Assembly (NCBI GenBank): GCA_017744365.1
Contig: JAGIBL010000003.1
Coordinates: 434,001-498,000 of the forward strand
DNA length: 64,000 bases
Direction: 5' to 3'
Source of the DNA: Nocardioidaceae bacterium
GTDB taxonomy: Bacteria > Actinomycetota > Actinomycetes > Propionibacteriales > Nocardioidaceae
The first letter of the stretch is position 1, and the number at the start of each line of letters is the position of its first letter. The notes below the pieces were generated by a model. That model saw only the letters and a program-made list of their open reading frames with translations, was not told where the DNA came from and searched no databases. This document shows, one piece after another, positions 33,992 through 46,256 of this stretch. The translations under genes and the position numbers were made by a program.

Positions 33992-35410
33992 TCAGGACGA
34001 GCGGTCCAGGGTCAGCACGAAGACCGCGCCGCGCGGGTCGCCGTCGCGGTGGGTGACGTCGCCGCCGTTGGCGCGGGCGAGCTCGCGGGAGATGAACAGT
34101 CCCAGGCCGCTGCCGCGGACCAGGCCCGCGGTGCCGTCGTCGCGGCTGAACCGCTCGAAGAGCCGGCCCCGGAACGCGTGCGGGACGCCGGGCCCGCCGT
34201 CGACCACGGCCACCTCGACCCGGCCCCCGTCGGTCGTCCGGGCGACCAGCCGGGTCGCGCCGCCGGCGTACTTGTCGGCGTTGCTGAGCAGGTTGGCCAG
34301 GATCTGGTCCAGGTGCGCGGCCTGGACCTCGACGGCCAGCCCGTCGGGGCACTCCACGGCCGGCCGCTGCCCGTTGCTGTGCGCGGCCGCGGCGGCACGC
34401 AGTCGCGGCTCCAGCGGGCAGGTCTCCCGTACGGCGGTGAGCCGGCCGCCCTCGCTGGTGACCAGGCCGAGGATGTCGAGCAGCACCCGGCGCATCTGCT
34501 CGGCGTTGCGCTCCACGACCGCGAGCGCGTCGCGGGCCCCGGCGACGTCGTCGCGCGCCAGCGCCTCGGCGCCGAGGTGGGCGAAGCCCTGGATCGAGGT
34601 GAGCGGGTTGCCGAGCTCGTGGCCGAGCATGCCCATCAGGTCGATCTTGAACTGGTTCGCGCGCTCCAGCTCGGCCCCGCGCTGGCGCAGCGGCTCGTGC
34701 AGGGCGGCCCGCTGGGCGAGCGCGTAGATGGGCACGAAGGTCAGCGCGAACCAGGGGCCGCCGGTCCACACCGCGGAGAGCAGCCCGCCGATGAGCAGCA
34801 CCGCGGTCTCGGTGCCGTAGAAGGACCAGCCGGTGAGCATGCTGCGCAGCCAGGCCTCGTCCTCGGCGTCGTTGATGATCGCGACGATCCCGAACAGCAC
34901 CGTCTCGGCGGCCAGGAACGCCAGCGCCGCCAGCGCCATGGTGAGGAAGCCCCGGCCGCCGTCGGCGGCCATCCAGTTCGCCTCCTCGCCGAGCATCGCC
35001 TCACGGACCTGGCTGGCCGCCACCCCGGCCAGGACGACGAACCCGGCCGAGCCGACCCACTTCCACAGCGGCACCACCAGGCCGCGCCAGCGCGCGTGCG
35101 CGTAGGTGACCGGGACGATCACGAGCAGCCAGGGCGGCGGCAGCAGCAGCGCGCTCGCGAACGCCCACGCGGAGAGGGCCTTGTGCGGCTGGTTGGTGGA
35201 GGAGAGCCCGCCGGCCAGGACGCGGCCGAGCTCGATGTTCATCGCCGAGATCGCCACGAGCACGCCGGCGGTGAGCCACGGCGGCGTCAGCGCGTGCATC
35301 GACCCGGGCGCGAGTGCGGCGAGCACGACCGCCGCGACCAGCACCACCCCGAGGTAGAGCTGGACGCGCAGGGGTGTCCGCCGGAATGCGGTCCACGCCC
35401 CCTCAGCCAC
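33992..35410 (-). CDS. Sensor histidine kinase with multi-helix membrane input domain
   Basis: 472 residues. About eight hydrophobic helices fill residues 15-225. A linker helix (LHEPLRQRGAELERANQFKIDLMG) leads to the HisKA phosphoacceptor His264 in MLGHELGNPLTSIQGFAHLG. HATPase motifs: N-box LANLLSNADKYAG, G1 VVDGGPGVP and G2 GLVRGSGLGLFISREL. No response regulator is adjacent, so it is an orphan in this window. The GTG start has CATAGT 7 nt upstream, possibly leaderless. It may be co-transcribed with the arsR-type gene, separated by 50 bp. Confidence 0.87.
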   Translation of the reverse strand: MAEGAWTAFRRTPLRVQLYLGVVLVAAVVLAALAPGSMHALTPPWLTAGVLVAISAMNIELGRVLAGGLSSTNQPHKALSAWAFASALLLPPPWLLVIVPVTYAHARWRGLVVPLWKWVGSAGFVVLAGVAASQVREAMLGEEANWMAADGGRGFLTMALAALAFLAAETVLFGIVAIINDAEDEAWLRSMLTGWSFYGTETAVLLIGGLLSAVWTGGPWFALTFVPIYALAQRAALHEPLRQRGAELERANQFKIDLMGMLGHELGNPLTSIQGFAHLGAEALARDDVAGARDALAVVERNAEQMRRVLLDILGLVTSEGGRLTAVRETCPLEPRLRAAAAAHSNGQRPAVECPDGLAVEVQAAHLDQILANLLSNADKYAGGATRLVARTTDGGRVEVAVVDGGPGVPHAFRGRLFERFSRDDGTAGLVRGSGLGLFISRELARANGGDVTHRDGDPRGAVFVLTLDRSS

Positions 35411-35555
35411 GGCAGCGACTATGCCGATCCCGGCAGATCAGGGCAACTCCCGTCACAGCATGCGCAGGTCGCCCGCGGGACCCACTGGTCCGTACCACTT
35501 CGGCCCCGCCAGCGGTAGCGTGGAACGGCTAGGTGTCACACAACCGGGGGCGGCC

Positions 35556-36212
35556 ATGTCACCAGGGACACCGCCTGTGCAGACTCGGCCGTACAAGGGC
35601 GTACCCGCAGAACAACGCCGCGCGGAGCGTCGCGAGAAGCTCGTCCGCGCCGGGTGGGAGCTGTTCGGCACCCGCGGCATCCACGGCACCCGTGTCGACG
35701 ACGTGTGCACCGAGGCCGGGCTGACCAAGCGCTACTTCTACGAGTCGTTCACCGACCTCGACGACCTGGTCGGCGCGGTCGTCGACGAGGCGATCCGCGC
35801 GCTCGCCGACGTGGTGGTGCCGGTGATCGCCGAGCACGGCTGGCGCAACCCGCGGCCGGTCTTCGAGGCGTTCGCGAGCGCGCTGCTGGCCGACCCGCGC
35901 ACCAGCCGGCTGCTGGTCGAGGAGTCCGGCAACCCGGTGCTCGCCGCGAAGCGGCAGGTGCTCATCGACCAGGCCGTCGACCTGTGGCTCGACGCGGACC
36001 CGGACGCCGACCCCGACCCCGACCGGCTCGCGCTGCAGCGGCTGCTCGCGCACGCGATGGCGGGGGCCGCGGGGGAGGTCGCGGTCGCCTGGGCGCACGG
36101 GCGGATCGACCTCGAGGGCGACGTGGTGATCGACCACCTGGTGCGGATCTTCGAGCGGATCACGCCTGCTAGGTTGTCTCCGTCCACACGGGAGTCCGAG
36201 GCATCGGGCTGA
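35556..36212 (+). CDS. TetR-family transcriptional regulator
   Basis: 218 residues from ATG 35556. N-terminal HTH: RAGWELFGTRGIHGTRVDDVC and AGLTKRYFYESFTDLDDLVGAV. The C-terminal domain is helical with a DADPDADPDPDR run. The stop codon UGA (36210-36212) is part of the CUGAGA core of the TPP riboswitch, and the last codons (LSPSTRESEASG) are riboswitch sequence. Transcripts from this gene would read into the thiamine operon. The target and ligand are unknown. A TAGGTT -10-like box (36170-36175) for thiE lies inside the coding region. Confidence 0.83.
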   Translation: MSPGTPPVQTRPYKGVPAEQRRAERREKLVRAGWELFGTRGIHGTRVDDVCTEAGLTKRYFYESFTDLDDLVGAVVDEAIRALADVVVPVIAEHGWRNPRPVFEAFASALLADPRTSRLLVEESGNPVLAAKRQVLIDQAVDLWLDADPDADPDPDRLALQRLLAHAMAGAAGEVAVAWAHGRIDLEGDVVIDHLVRIFERITPARLSPSTRESEASG

Positions 36213-36272
36213 GATGGGGCTGACGCCGTCCCGACCGTTGAACCTGATCCGGATCATGCCGGCGAAGGAAGT
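36185..36272 (+). ncRNA. TPP riboswitch (THI element)
   Basis: Conserved elements in order: ACACGGGAGTCC (P1/P2 5' side, 36186-36197), CTGAGA (36209-36214), then GTTGAACCTGATCCGG (36237-36252) and ATGCCGGCGAAGGAA (36256-36270). This is the standard thiamine pyrophosphate aptamer. The aptamer's 3' strand, AAGGAAGTGAG, ends just before the thiE GTG at 36281 and also looks like its ribosome-binding site, so control by hiding the ribosome site is likely. It governs the seven-gene thi operon. Confidence 0.95.
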
Positions 36273-36280
36273 GAGCGGTT

Positions 36281-36873
36281 GTGTTCGTGCCACGTTTTCA
36301 CGTGCTCTGCCCGGTCGTGCCGGTCCCTGGGCTGCTGGCTCTCGCCGAGGCCGGGGTCGAGGCGGTCCAGGTCCGCGACAAGGACGCTGACGACCGGGCC
36401 CTGCTGGCCTTCGCCACCGCCGCGGTCGCCGCGCTGCGCCCGCTGGGCGTCCGGGTGATCCTCAACGACCGCGTCGACCTGGCGCTCGCCGCCGGGGCCG
36501 ACGGGGTGCACCTCGGCGCCCAGGACCTGCCGGTCTCCGCGGCCCGCGCGCTCGCGCCCACGCTGTTGATCGGGGCCACCTGCCGGTCGCGGGCCGCGGC
36601 CGTCGCCGCGGCGCGCGAGGGCGCCGACTACGCCGGGGTCGGGCCGGTCTTCGCCACCACCAGCAAGGCCGGGCTGCCCGCGCCGCTGGGGGTCGAGGGC
36701 CTGGCCGAGGTCACCGGCGTGCTGCCGGTGGTCGCGATCGCCGGCATCGACGCGGGCCGGGTTCCGGCCGTCCTGGCCGCGGGCGCGCACGGCGTCGCGG
36801 TGCTGGGCGCGGTGACCAACGCGGCCGATCCACCCACGGCAGCAAGGGAGATCGCCGCGGCGCTGCGCGCGGC

Positions 36874-36877
<4 letters not shown>
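36281..36877 (+). CDS. thiE: Thiamine-phosphate synthase
   Basis: 198 residues. It joins HMP pyrophosphate and thiazole phosphate to give thiamine phosphate. TIM-barrel motifs: VQVRDKDADDRALL (pyrophosphate side), VRVILNDRVDLALAAGADGVHLGAQDLP (in part, about 50-80; NDRVDLA binds the pyrimidine), YAGVGPVFATTSK and VAIAGIDAGRVPAVL. All family positions are present, so this is the functional ThiE, unlike the short paralogue at 38830. First gene of the riboswitch-controlled operon; GTG start right after the aptamer. Confidence 0.95.
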
Positions 36878-41470
<4,593 letters not shown>

Positions 41471-41490
41471 CCGCGGGCTAGCCTCCGGTC

Positions 41491-41769
41491 ATGTGCGTGC
41501 CCCGGTTCAACGCGGTCGACGACGAGCAGGAGATCCGCGCGTTCGTCGCCGCCGCCGGGGCGGCCGAGGTCGTCACCACCGGCGCGGACGGGTACCCGCT
41601 GGCCACGCTGCTGCCGGTGGTCTGGGAGGGCGACCGGGTGGTCGCGCACTTCGCGCGGGCCAACCCGCACTGGCGGCAGATCGGGCCGGACGCCCCGGTG
41701 CTGCTGGTGGTTCGGGGCGCCCAGGCCTACGTCTCGCCGTCCTGGTACGCGCGGCCGTCACCGCGCTGA
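41491..41769 (+). pseudogene. Truncated PaiB-like FMN-binding protein
   Basis: 92 residues aligning with the N-terminal half of PaiB-type FMN-binding split-barrel proteins (normally about 200 residues). Recognisable parts: MCVPRFNAVDDEQEIRAFV, HFARANPHWRQ and QAYVSPSWYA. It stops right after SPSWY with RPSPR. The usual C-terminal half (P-x-NY and VH motifs) is not found in any frame downstream, so this looks like a deletion, not a single frameshift. It may be a remnant. It lies 20 bp after thiC and could be transcribed with it. Confidence 0.65.
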
Positions 41770-41837
41770 CCAGATGCGCTCCGCGCTGCCTGAGCCTCCG
41801 GGGGACTGAGGTCGGGCGGCACGGGTACGGGGGACGG

Positions 41838-41954
41838 ATGACCACGACACCCCCGCCCCCAGCCCCCGACGTCGAGCCCGTGCCCGACCCCACCCAGCCG
41901 ATCCCCGTGCCCGACCCCGGCACCCAGCCGGAGCCCGCCCCGGACCCGCTGTAG
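41838..41954 (+). CDS. Small proline-rich protein (possible)
   Basis: 38 codons: MTTTPPPPAPDVEPVPDPTQ followed by more PxPD repeats ending APDPL. It is nearly all Pro, Asp, Glu and Thr and is preceded by a G-rich stretch. No signal peptide is seen. Such composition may come from a real disordered microprotein or from repeat-driven open frame. Tentative. Confidence 0.3.
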   Translation: MTTTPPPPAPDVEPVPDPTQPIPVPDPGTQPEPAPDPL

Positions 41955-41992
41955 CCGGCCGTTTGCGCGCTCGCACGGCGCGCTCACGCCGC

Positions 41993-43396
41993 TCAGGCCG
42001 CGAGCTCGACCTCCGGGCGCACCGGGTCCTTGCGCAGCAGCGTGGCGGCGGCGAGGGCACCGGCGAGGGCCACGATCGCGGCACCGACGAAGGCGGCGGA
42101 GTAGCCGTCGGTCAGCGCGCGGGGGTCGGTGGCGCCGGCCCCGTGCGCGGCGGCGACGGCGGTCATGATCGCGAGCCCGAGCGCGGAGCCGACCTGGTAG
42201 CTGGTGTTCACGATGCCCGAGGCCAGCCCGCCCTCGTCCGGGCGCGCCGCGGAGATGGCGGTGCCCAGGGTCGGGATGAACGCCAGCGACATCCCGAGCG
42301 CCGCGACCAGCGAGCCGGGCAGCACGTCCACCACGAACGACCCGTCGGCGTCGACCAGCGACAGCCAACCCATCCCGGCGGCGAGCAGCAGCAGCCCGGC
42401 GACGGTCGCCGCCTTGGCCCCGACCGCGGCCGTCACCCGCGGCGCCAGCACCACCATGCCGAGCATGATGAGGCCGGTCATCGGCAGCAGCGCGGCCCCG
42501 GACGGGAACGCGGAGAAGCCGAGCACCTGCTGCAGGTAGAGGTTGAGGAAGAACCACATCGGGATCCAAGCCGCGCCCAGGAGCACCTGGGCCAGGTTGG
42601 CCGCGGCCAGGTTGGGCGCGCGGAAGATGCCCAGCCGCAGCAGCGGTTCGGCCCGCCGGGCCTGCGAGGCCACGAACGCGACCAGCAGCACCGCCGCGCC
42701 GGCCAGCCACAGCCAGGTCCGGCCGGCGCCCCAGCCGACCACGGGTGCCTCGACCACGGCGTAGACCGCGGCGCCGAGACCGGCGGTGACCAGCACGCCG
42801 CCGAGCACGTCCACGCGACGGCCGTCCGCAGCACCGCCGGCCGGCATCGCCGAGGGCACCAGCGCCAGGATCAGCAGCGCGACCGGCACGTTCACGAGGA
42901 ACACCCACGGCCAGGACAGGTACTCGGTGATGACGCCGCCGAGGAACACCCCGGCCGTCCCGCCGGCGGGGGCGGCGGCGCCGTACAGGGCCAGCGCCTT
43001 GGTCAGCTCCCCGGGCGTGCTCCCGAACAGCAGGAACAGCAGCGTCAGGGCCGAAGGCGCGATCAGCGCCGACCCGGCGCCCTGGATCGCCCGGCCGGCC
43101 AGCTCGGTCGCCTCGTTGCCGGCCAGGCCGGCGAGCAGCGAGCCGGCGATCAGCACCACCCAGCCGAGGCTGAAGACCCGGCGCGCCCCAAGGACGTCGG
43201 AGAGCTTGCCGCCCAGCAGCAGCAGGCCGCCGAGGGCGACGACGTAGGCGTTGAACACCCAGGACAGGCTCTCGGGCGAGAACCCGAGATCCGCGCCGAT
43301 CTCGGGGAGCGCGACGCCGATGATCGAGGTGTCCATGATGACGATGAACTGGGCCGCCGCGATCAGCGCGAGCCCGACCCACCTGTTGCTCGACAT
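41993..43396 (-). CDS. MFS drug exporter, DHA2 (EmrB/QacA) family
   Basis: 467 residues, 14 predicted helices. N-terminal VGLALIAAAQFIVIMDTSII with the Asp of DHA2 helix 1, A-motif GGKLSDVLGARRVF, and GGVITEYLSWPWVFLVNVP in helix 5-6 as in EmrB/QacA. It expels toxic hydrophobic compounds by proton exchange. ATG 43396 is preceded by AAAGGAAG. Its regulatory gap is shared with the divergent AraC-type gene and holds two C/G-rich palindromes, the nearer 22 bp upstream of the start codon. Confidence 0.9.
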   Translation of the reverse strand: MSSNRWVGLALIAAAQFIVIMDTSIIGVALPEIGADLGFSPESLSWVFNAYVVALGGLLLLGGKLSDVLGARRVFSLGWVVLIAGSLLAGLAGNEATELAGRAIQGAGSALIAPSALTLLFLLFGSTPGELTKALALYGAAAPAGGTAGVFLGGVITEYLSWPWVFLVNVPVALLILALVPSAMPAGGAADGRRVDVLGGVLVTAGLGAAVYAVVEAPVVGWGAGRTWLWLAGAAVLLVAFVASQARRAEPLLRLGIFRAPNLAAANLAQVLLGAAWIPMWFFLNLYLQQVLGFSAFPSGAALLPMTGLIMLGMVVLAPRVTAAVGAKAATVAGLLLLAAGMGWLSLVDADGSFVVDVLPGSLVAALGMSLAFIPTLGTAISAARPDEGGLASGIVNTSYQVGSALGLAIMTAVAAAHGAGATDPRALTDGYSAAFVGAAIVALAGALAAATLLRKDPVRPEVELAA

Positions 43397-43418
43397 GGTT
43401 CTTCCTTTCGTGAGGAGA

Positions 43419-43435
43419 TATACCCCCTGGGGGTA
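43419..43435. promoter_or_regulatory. Palindrome A in the exporter/AraC gap
   Basis: TATACCCCCTGGGGGTA: five C and five G arms around one T, flanked by TA. Together with palindrome B it resembles operators of the CsoR/RcnR/FrmR repressor family, but no such regulator is encoded nearby. Confidence 0.55.
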
Positions 43436-43443
43436 GGCAGATG

Positions 43444-43462
43444 TATACCCCATGGGGGTATA
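43444..43462. promoter_or_regulatory. Palindrome B in the exporter/AraC gap
   Basis: TATACCCCATGGGGGTATA, almost perfectly symmetrical, 26 bp centre to centre from palindrome A. It covers the expected -35 position of the araC-type promoter, whose -10 box TAGAGT is at 43476-43481. Confidence 0.6.
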
Positions 43463-43488
43463 GAGCACAACCGGGTAGAGTTCCGGGC

Positions 43489-44181
43489 ATGGCCGAGGCA
43501 TGGCGTGGCGAGCTGCGCATCAGACCCGGCGTGGTCGCGTTCGCCGGGCAGATCGGCGCCGCCGCACCGCACGTCCACGCGGCGGTCCAGGTCTACCGCT
43601 GCGAGCAGGGCGCGGTCCGGGTCACCGGCGAGGACGGCGCGAGCGTGACCGCCCCGGTCGTGGTGATCCCGGCGGGCGCGAGCCACCGGGTCGCGGTCGC
43701 CGAGGGCGTCGTCGGCTCTACCGTGTTCCTGGACCCGTCGAGCTCGTGGGCACCCGAGCGCGGCGACTGGGAGCGGTCGGTGCGGGGCTGGGCCGACGAG
43801 CGCCGTACGTCGTACGCCGAAGCCACCCTGCGCCGGCTCGACCGGCACCCGCCGGCACCAGGCTTCGGCGCCCGGATCGAGCAGTGGGTCCGCGACCGGC
43901 TTCCCGAGCGCGTCCAGGTCGGCGAGCTCGCCGAGGCGCTGGCCGTCTCCGAGGCGACCCTGCGCCGCCGCGCCCGCGCGGACCTCGGGCTGAGCGTGCA
44001 GGCCTACACCCGCTGGGTCCGGCTGCTGCTCGCCCTCGAGCAGATCGCCGCCGGCGCCTCGATCACCGACGCCGCCACCGCGGCCGGGTTCGCCGACGGC
44101 TCGCACGCCACCCGGGCCTGCCGGGAGATGTTCGGGCTGTCCCCGTCCGAGGCGATCGCCGGGCTGCAACTGGAAGGCTGA
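43489..44181 (+). CDS. AraC-family transcriptional regulator
   Basis: 230 residues. An N-terminal cupin-like sensor domain (PHVHAAVQVYRCEQGAVRV, IPAGASHRV) and a C-terminal double HTH: LAEALAVSEATLRRRARADLG and ITDAATAAGFADGSHATRACREMFGLSP (in parts). The sensor resembles AraC regulators of antibiotic or metal responses. ATG 43489 follows TAGAGT (43476-43481) by 7 nt, so it is likely leaderless, and palindrome B overlaps its -35 region. It probably controls the divergent exporter. AraC proteins usually bind direct repeats, so the palindromes may belong to another factor. Confidence 0.83.
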   Translation: MAEAWRGELRIRPGVVAFAGQIGAAAPHVHAAVQVYRCEQGAVRVTGEDGASVTAPVVVIPAGASHRVAVAEGVVGSTVFLDPSSSWAPERGDWERSVRGWADERRTSYAEATLRRLDRHPPAPGFGARIEQWVRDRLPERVQVGELAEALAVSEATLRRRARADLGLSVQAYTRWVRLLLALEQIAAGASITDAATAAGFADGSHATRACREMFGLSPSEAIAGLQLEG

Positions 44182-44228
44182 TCGTTTCGTCCAAGCCCGG
44201 CACGCACGGGCGAGGACACGATCGGGTC

Positions 44229-45179
44229 ATGCGCTCCCTGGTCCGTTTCGGCTACGTCCCGTTCGTCTACCTCGTCCTCGGCGGCAGTGCCGTCCTGCTC
44301 GCCGCCCGGCACGCGCCGGTGGGGGCGTTCCCGCTGGTCGTCGTCGCCGGCGTCGCGGTCTCCTTCACGGCCGAGCGCCTGCTGCCGTACGACGACTCCT
44401 GGAACCGCGACCGCGGCGACGGCACCCGCGACGTCGTGCACGCCGTGGTCAACGAGACCCTCGTGCTGGCCAGCCTGGCGGTGATCCCGGCGCTGGCCGC
44501 GCTCGGTCTCGGCGCCGACCGGTGGCCCACGAGTCTTCCCGTCGTGGTCCAGGTGCTCGGCGCGGTCCTGGCCGCCGACCTCGGCATCACCCTCGCGCAC
44601 GTCGCCTCGCACCGGGTCCCGGTGCTGTGGCGGTTCCACGCGGTGCACCACTCGGTCACCCGCGCGTACGGGTTCAACGGGCTGATGAAGCACCCGGTCT
44701 CGCAGGTCCTCGAGACCGGCGCGGGCGTGCTGCCGCTGGTGCTCCTCGGCCTGCCCGGCAACGTCGCCGCCGCTCTCGCCGCGTGCGCCGGCCTGCAGCT
44801 GCTGCTGCAGCACTCCAACGTCGACTACCGGGTCGGGTCGCTGCGCGTCGTGCTCGCTCTCAACGAGGGCCACCGCTTCCACCACCTGCGCTGGGCCGGC
44901 GTCGGCGACGTGAACTTCGGCCTGTTCACGTTGCTGTGGGACCACCTGCTGCGCACCTTCTCCTTCGACCCCGGCCGCCGGTTCAGCAGCGACGACCTGG
45001 GCATGGCCGCCAAGCCGGACTACCCGGTCTCCTGGGCCGCCCAGATGGCCGAGCCGTTCCGTGCGTCGGGGGCCTGCGTGACCACCGCGAACCCGGCAAA
45101 GGTGGCGGACCAGGCGATAGGGGACGGGCCACCCCCATTTGGGGGTATGCCGACCCCGCACACGGGGGTACTGGATTGA
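44229..45179 (+). CDS. Fatty acid hydroxylase / sterol desaturase family membrane protein
   Basis: 316 residues with 4-5 hydrophobic helices and the eight-histidine di-iron pattern: HVASHR, HAVHHS, HSNVDY and HRFHHL. These enzymes hydroxylate or desaturate lipid tails in the membrane using oxygen. The substrate is unknown. ATG 44229 is in good context after the araC-type gene, with a 47-bp gap. The C-terminal tail (GDGPPPFGGMPTPHTGVLD) is encoded by the G/C palindromes at 45131-45170 and seems unconserved; the functional end may be nearer residue 290. Confidence 0.83.
   Translation: MRSLVRFGYVPFVYLVLGGSAVLLAARHAPVGAFPLVVVAGVAVSFTAERLLPYDDSWNRDRGDGTRDVVHAVVNETLVLASLAVIPALAALGLGADRWPTSLPVVVQVLGAVLAADLGITLAHVASHRVPVLWRFHAVHHSVTRAYGFNGLMKHPVSQVLETGAGVLPLVLLGLPGNVAAALAACAGLQLLLQHSNVDYRVGSLRVVLALNEGHRFHHLRWAGVGDVNFGLFTLLWDHLLRTFSFDPGRRFSSDDLGMAAKPDYPVSWAAQMAEPFRASGACVTTANPAKVADQAIGDGPPPFGGMPTPHTGVLD
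45131..45170. promoter_or_regulatory. Two G/C palindromes before the SARP gene
   Basis: ACCCCCATTTGGGGGTA (45131-45147) and ACCCCGCACACGGGGGTA (45153-45170) have the same ACCCC...GGGGGTA arms as palindromes A and B at 43.4 kb, but with 4- and 6-bp centres. They sit in the 3' end of the hydroxylase gene and about 80-115 bp before the SARP-type gene. Possibly part of the same regulon. Confidence 0.4.
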
Positions 45180-45247
45180 CTCCGTCAGGAGCAGGGTGAC
45201 GAAAGGTGCCGCGACTCGGGGTGTGGATGTCGCGAAGGGGGATCGCC

Positions 45248-46135
45248 ATGATCGCTGTGAGGCTGTTCGGAGCAACGACCGTCGAGGTCGACGGACAGGC
45301 GCTACCTTCCGAGGCGCTACGGGGGAGGCCTCGGCAGATCCTCGAGATCCTGGCACTGGCCGCCGGCGCGCCGGTTCCGAAGGACCGGCTGGCCGACCTG
45401 GTCTGGGAAGGCGATCCCCCGGTCTCGCACCACGGCACCCTGGAGAGCTACGTGTGCGTGCTGCGCCGCTCGCTCGGGGTGTGCAGCGGCCGGGCCTCGG
45501 CGCTGGCCACCTCGGCCGGCGGCTACCGGCTGAGCAGCGAGGTCTCCGTGGACCTTGTCCAGTTCCGTCAGCTGGCGCGCGAGGCGCGGGACGCCTCGGC
45601 CGAGCGGGCGGTGCGGGCGATGCTGCAGGCCCTCGACCTGGTCGGCGGCGACCTGCTGCACAGCGAGCCGTACGCCGGCTGGGCGGAGCGCGCGCGCGAG
45701 GTCTTCGCGGCCGACGCGGTGGCCGGGTTCACCCGCGCCGCCGGGCTGGCCAACGGCATCCGCGCGTACGACGACGCCGCCGCCCTGGCCCGCGCGGCCC
45801 TGGGCCACGACCGGCTCTGCGAAGCCGCCTGGCAGCACCTGATCCGCTCGCACTGGCTGGCCGGCCGGCACGGCGAGGCGCTGCGGGCCTACGCCGAGCT
45901 GCGCGCGGTGATGCTCGACGAGCTCGGCGACGAGCCCGGGCAGGAGAGCCGCGCGCTCTACCAGGCGATCCTCGCCGAGCCGGTCGGCGTCACGCACCCG
46001 GCCGCCACCCACGGAGAGCTGCGCACCCTGCTGCGGCTGCTCCGGCAGACCCTGGAGGCGATCCCCGGGGTCCAGGTGCCCGCTCTTGACGCGGGCCTGT
46101 CGGCGGAAGCGATCCGGGTGCTCGGCGTGCGTTAG
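45248..46135 (+). CDS. SARP-type transcriptional activator (AfsR/DnrI-like)
   Basis: 295 residues. An N-terminal OmpR-type winged helix (VRLFGATTVEVDG, LRGRPRQILEILALAAG, DRLADLVWEG, LESYVCVLRRSLG) is followed by a bacterial transcriptional activation domain (about 105-255: LQALDLVGGDLL, AWQHLIRSHWLAGRHGEALRAYAELRAVM in part). It has no C-terminal NB-ARC ATPase, so it is a small SARP. These usually activate secondary-metabolite genes, but no biosynthetic cluster follows. It may control the downstream oxidase locus. ATG 45248 is chosen for the AAGGGGGA upstream. Confidence 0.82.
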   Translation: MIAVRLFGATTVEVDGQALPSEALRGRPRQILEILALAAGAPVPKDRLADLVWEGDPPVSHHGTLESYVCVLRRSLGVCSGRASALATSAGGYRLSSEVSVDLVQFRQLAREARDASAERAVRAMLQALDLVGGDLLHSEPYAGWAERAREVFAADAVAGFTRAAGLANGIRAYDDAAALARAALGHDRLCEAAWQHLIRSHWLAGRHGEALRAYAELRAVMLDELGDEPGQESRALYQAILAEPVGVTHPAATHGELRTLLRLLRQTLEAIPGVQVPALDAGLSAEAIRVLGVR

Positions 46136-46236
46136 CGAACGCCTCATGTGGTCAGATCGGGTCAACACGCTCGCCCCAACGGGGCTATTGCCGCCTGCCC
46201 GAACGGGGGAGAACCTGGGAGGCAAGGGGGAACACA

Positions 46237-46250
46237 CTCACGGGGGTGAG
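46237..46250. promoter_or_regulatory. Small hairpin before the response regulator gene
   Basis: CTCAC-GGGG-GTGAG can fold into a 5-bp hairpin, ending 6 nt before GTG 46257 and covering its weak ribosome-binding region. It could influence translation or be a protein site. Confidence 0.35.
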
Positions 46251-46256
46251 AGAGAG

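Noticed and set aside
45248-46135. SARP gene as marker of an antibiotic biosynthesis cluster
   Set aside because: No polyketide, peptide synthetase, terpene or RiPP genes are found within the window on either side.
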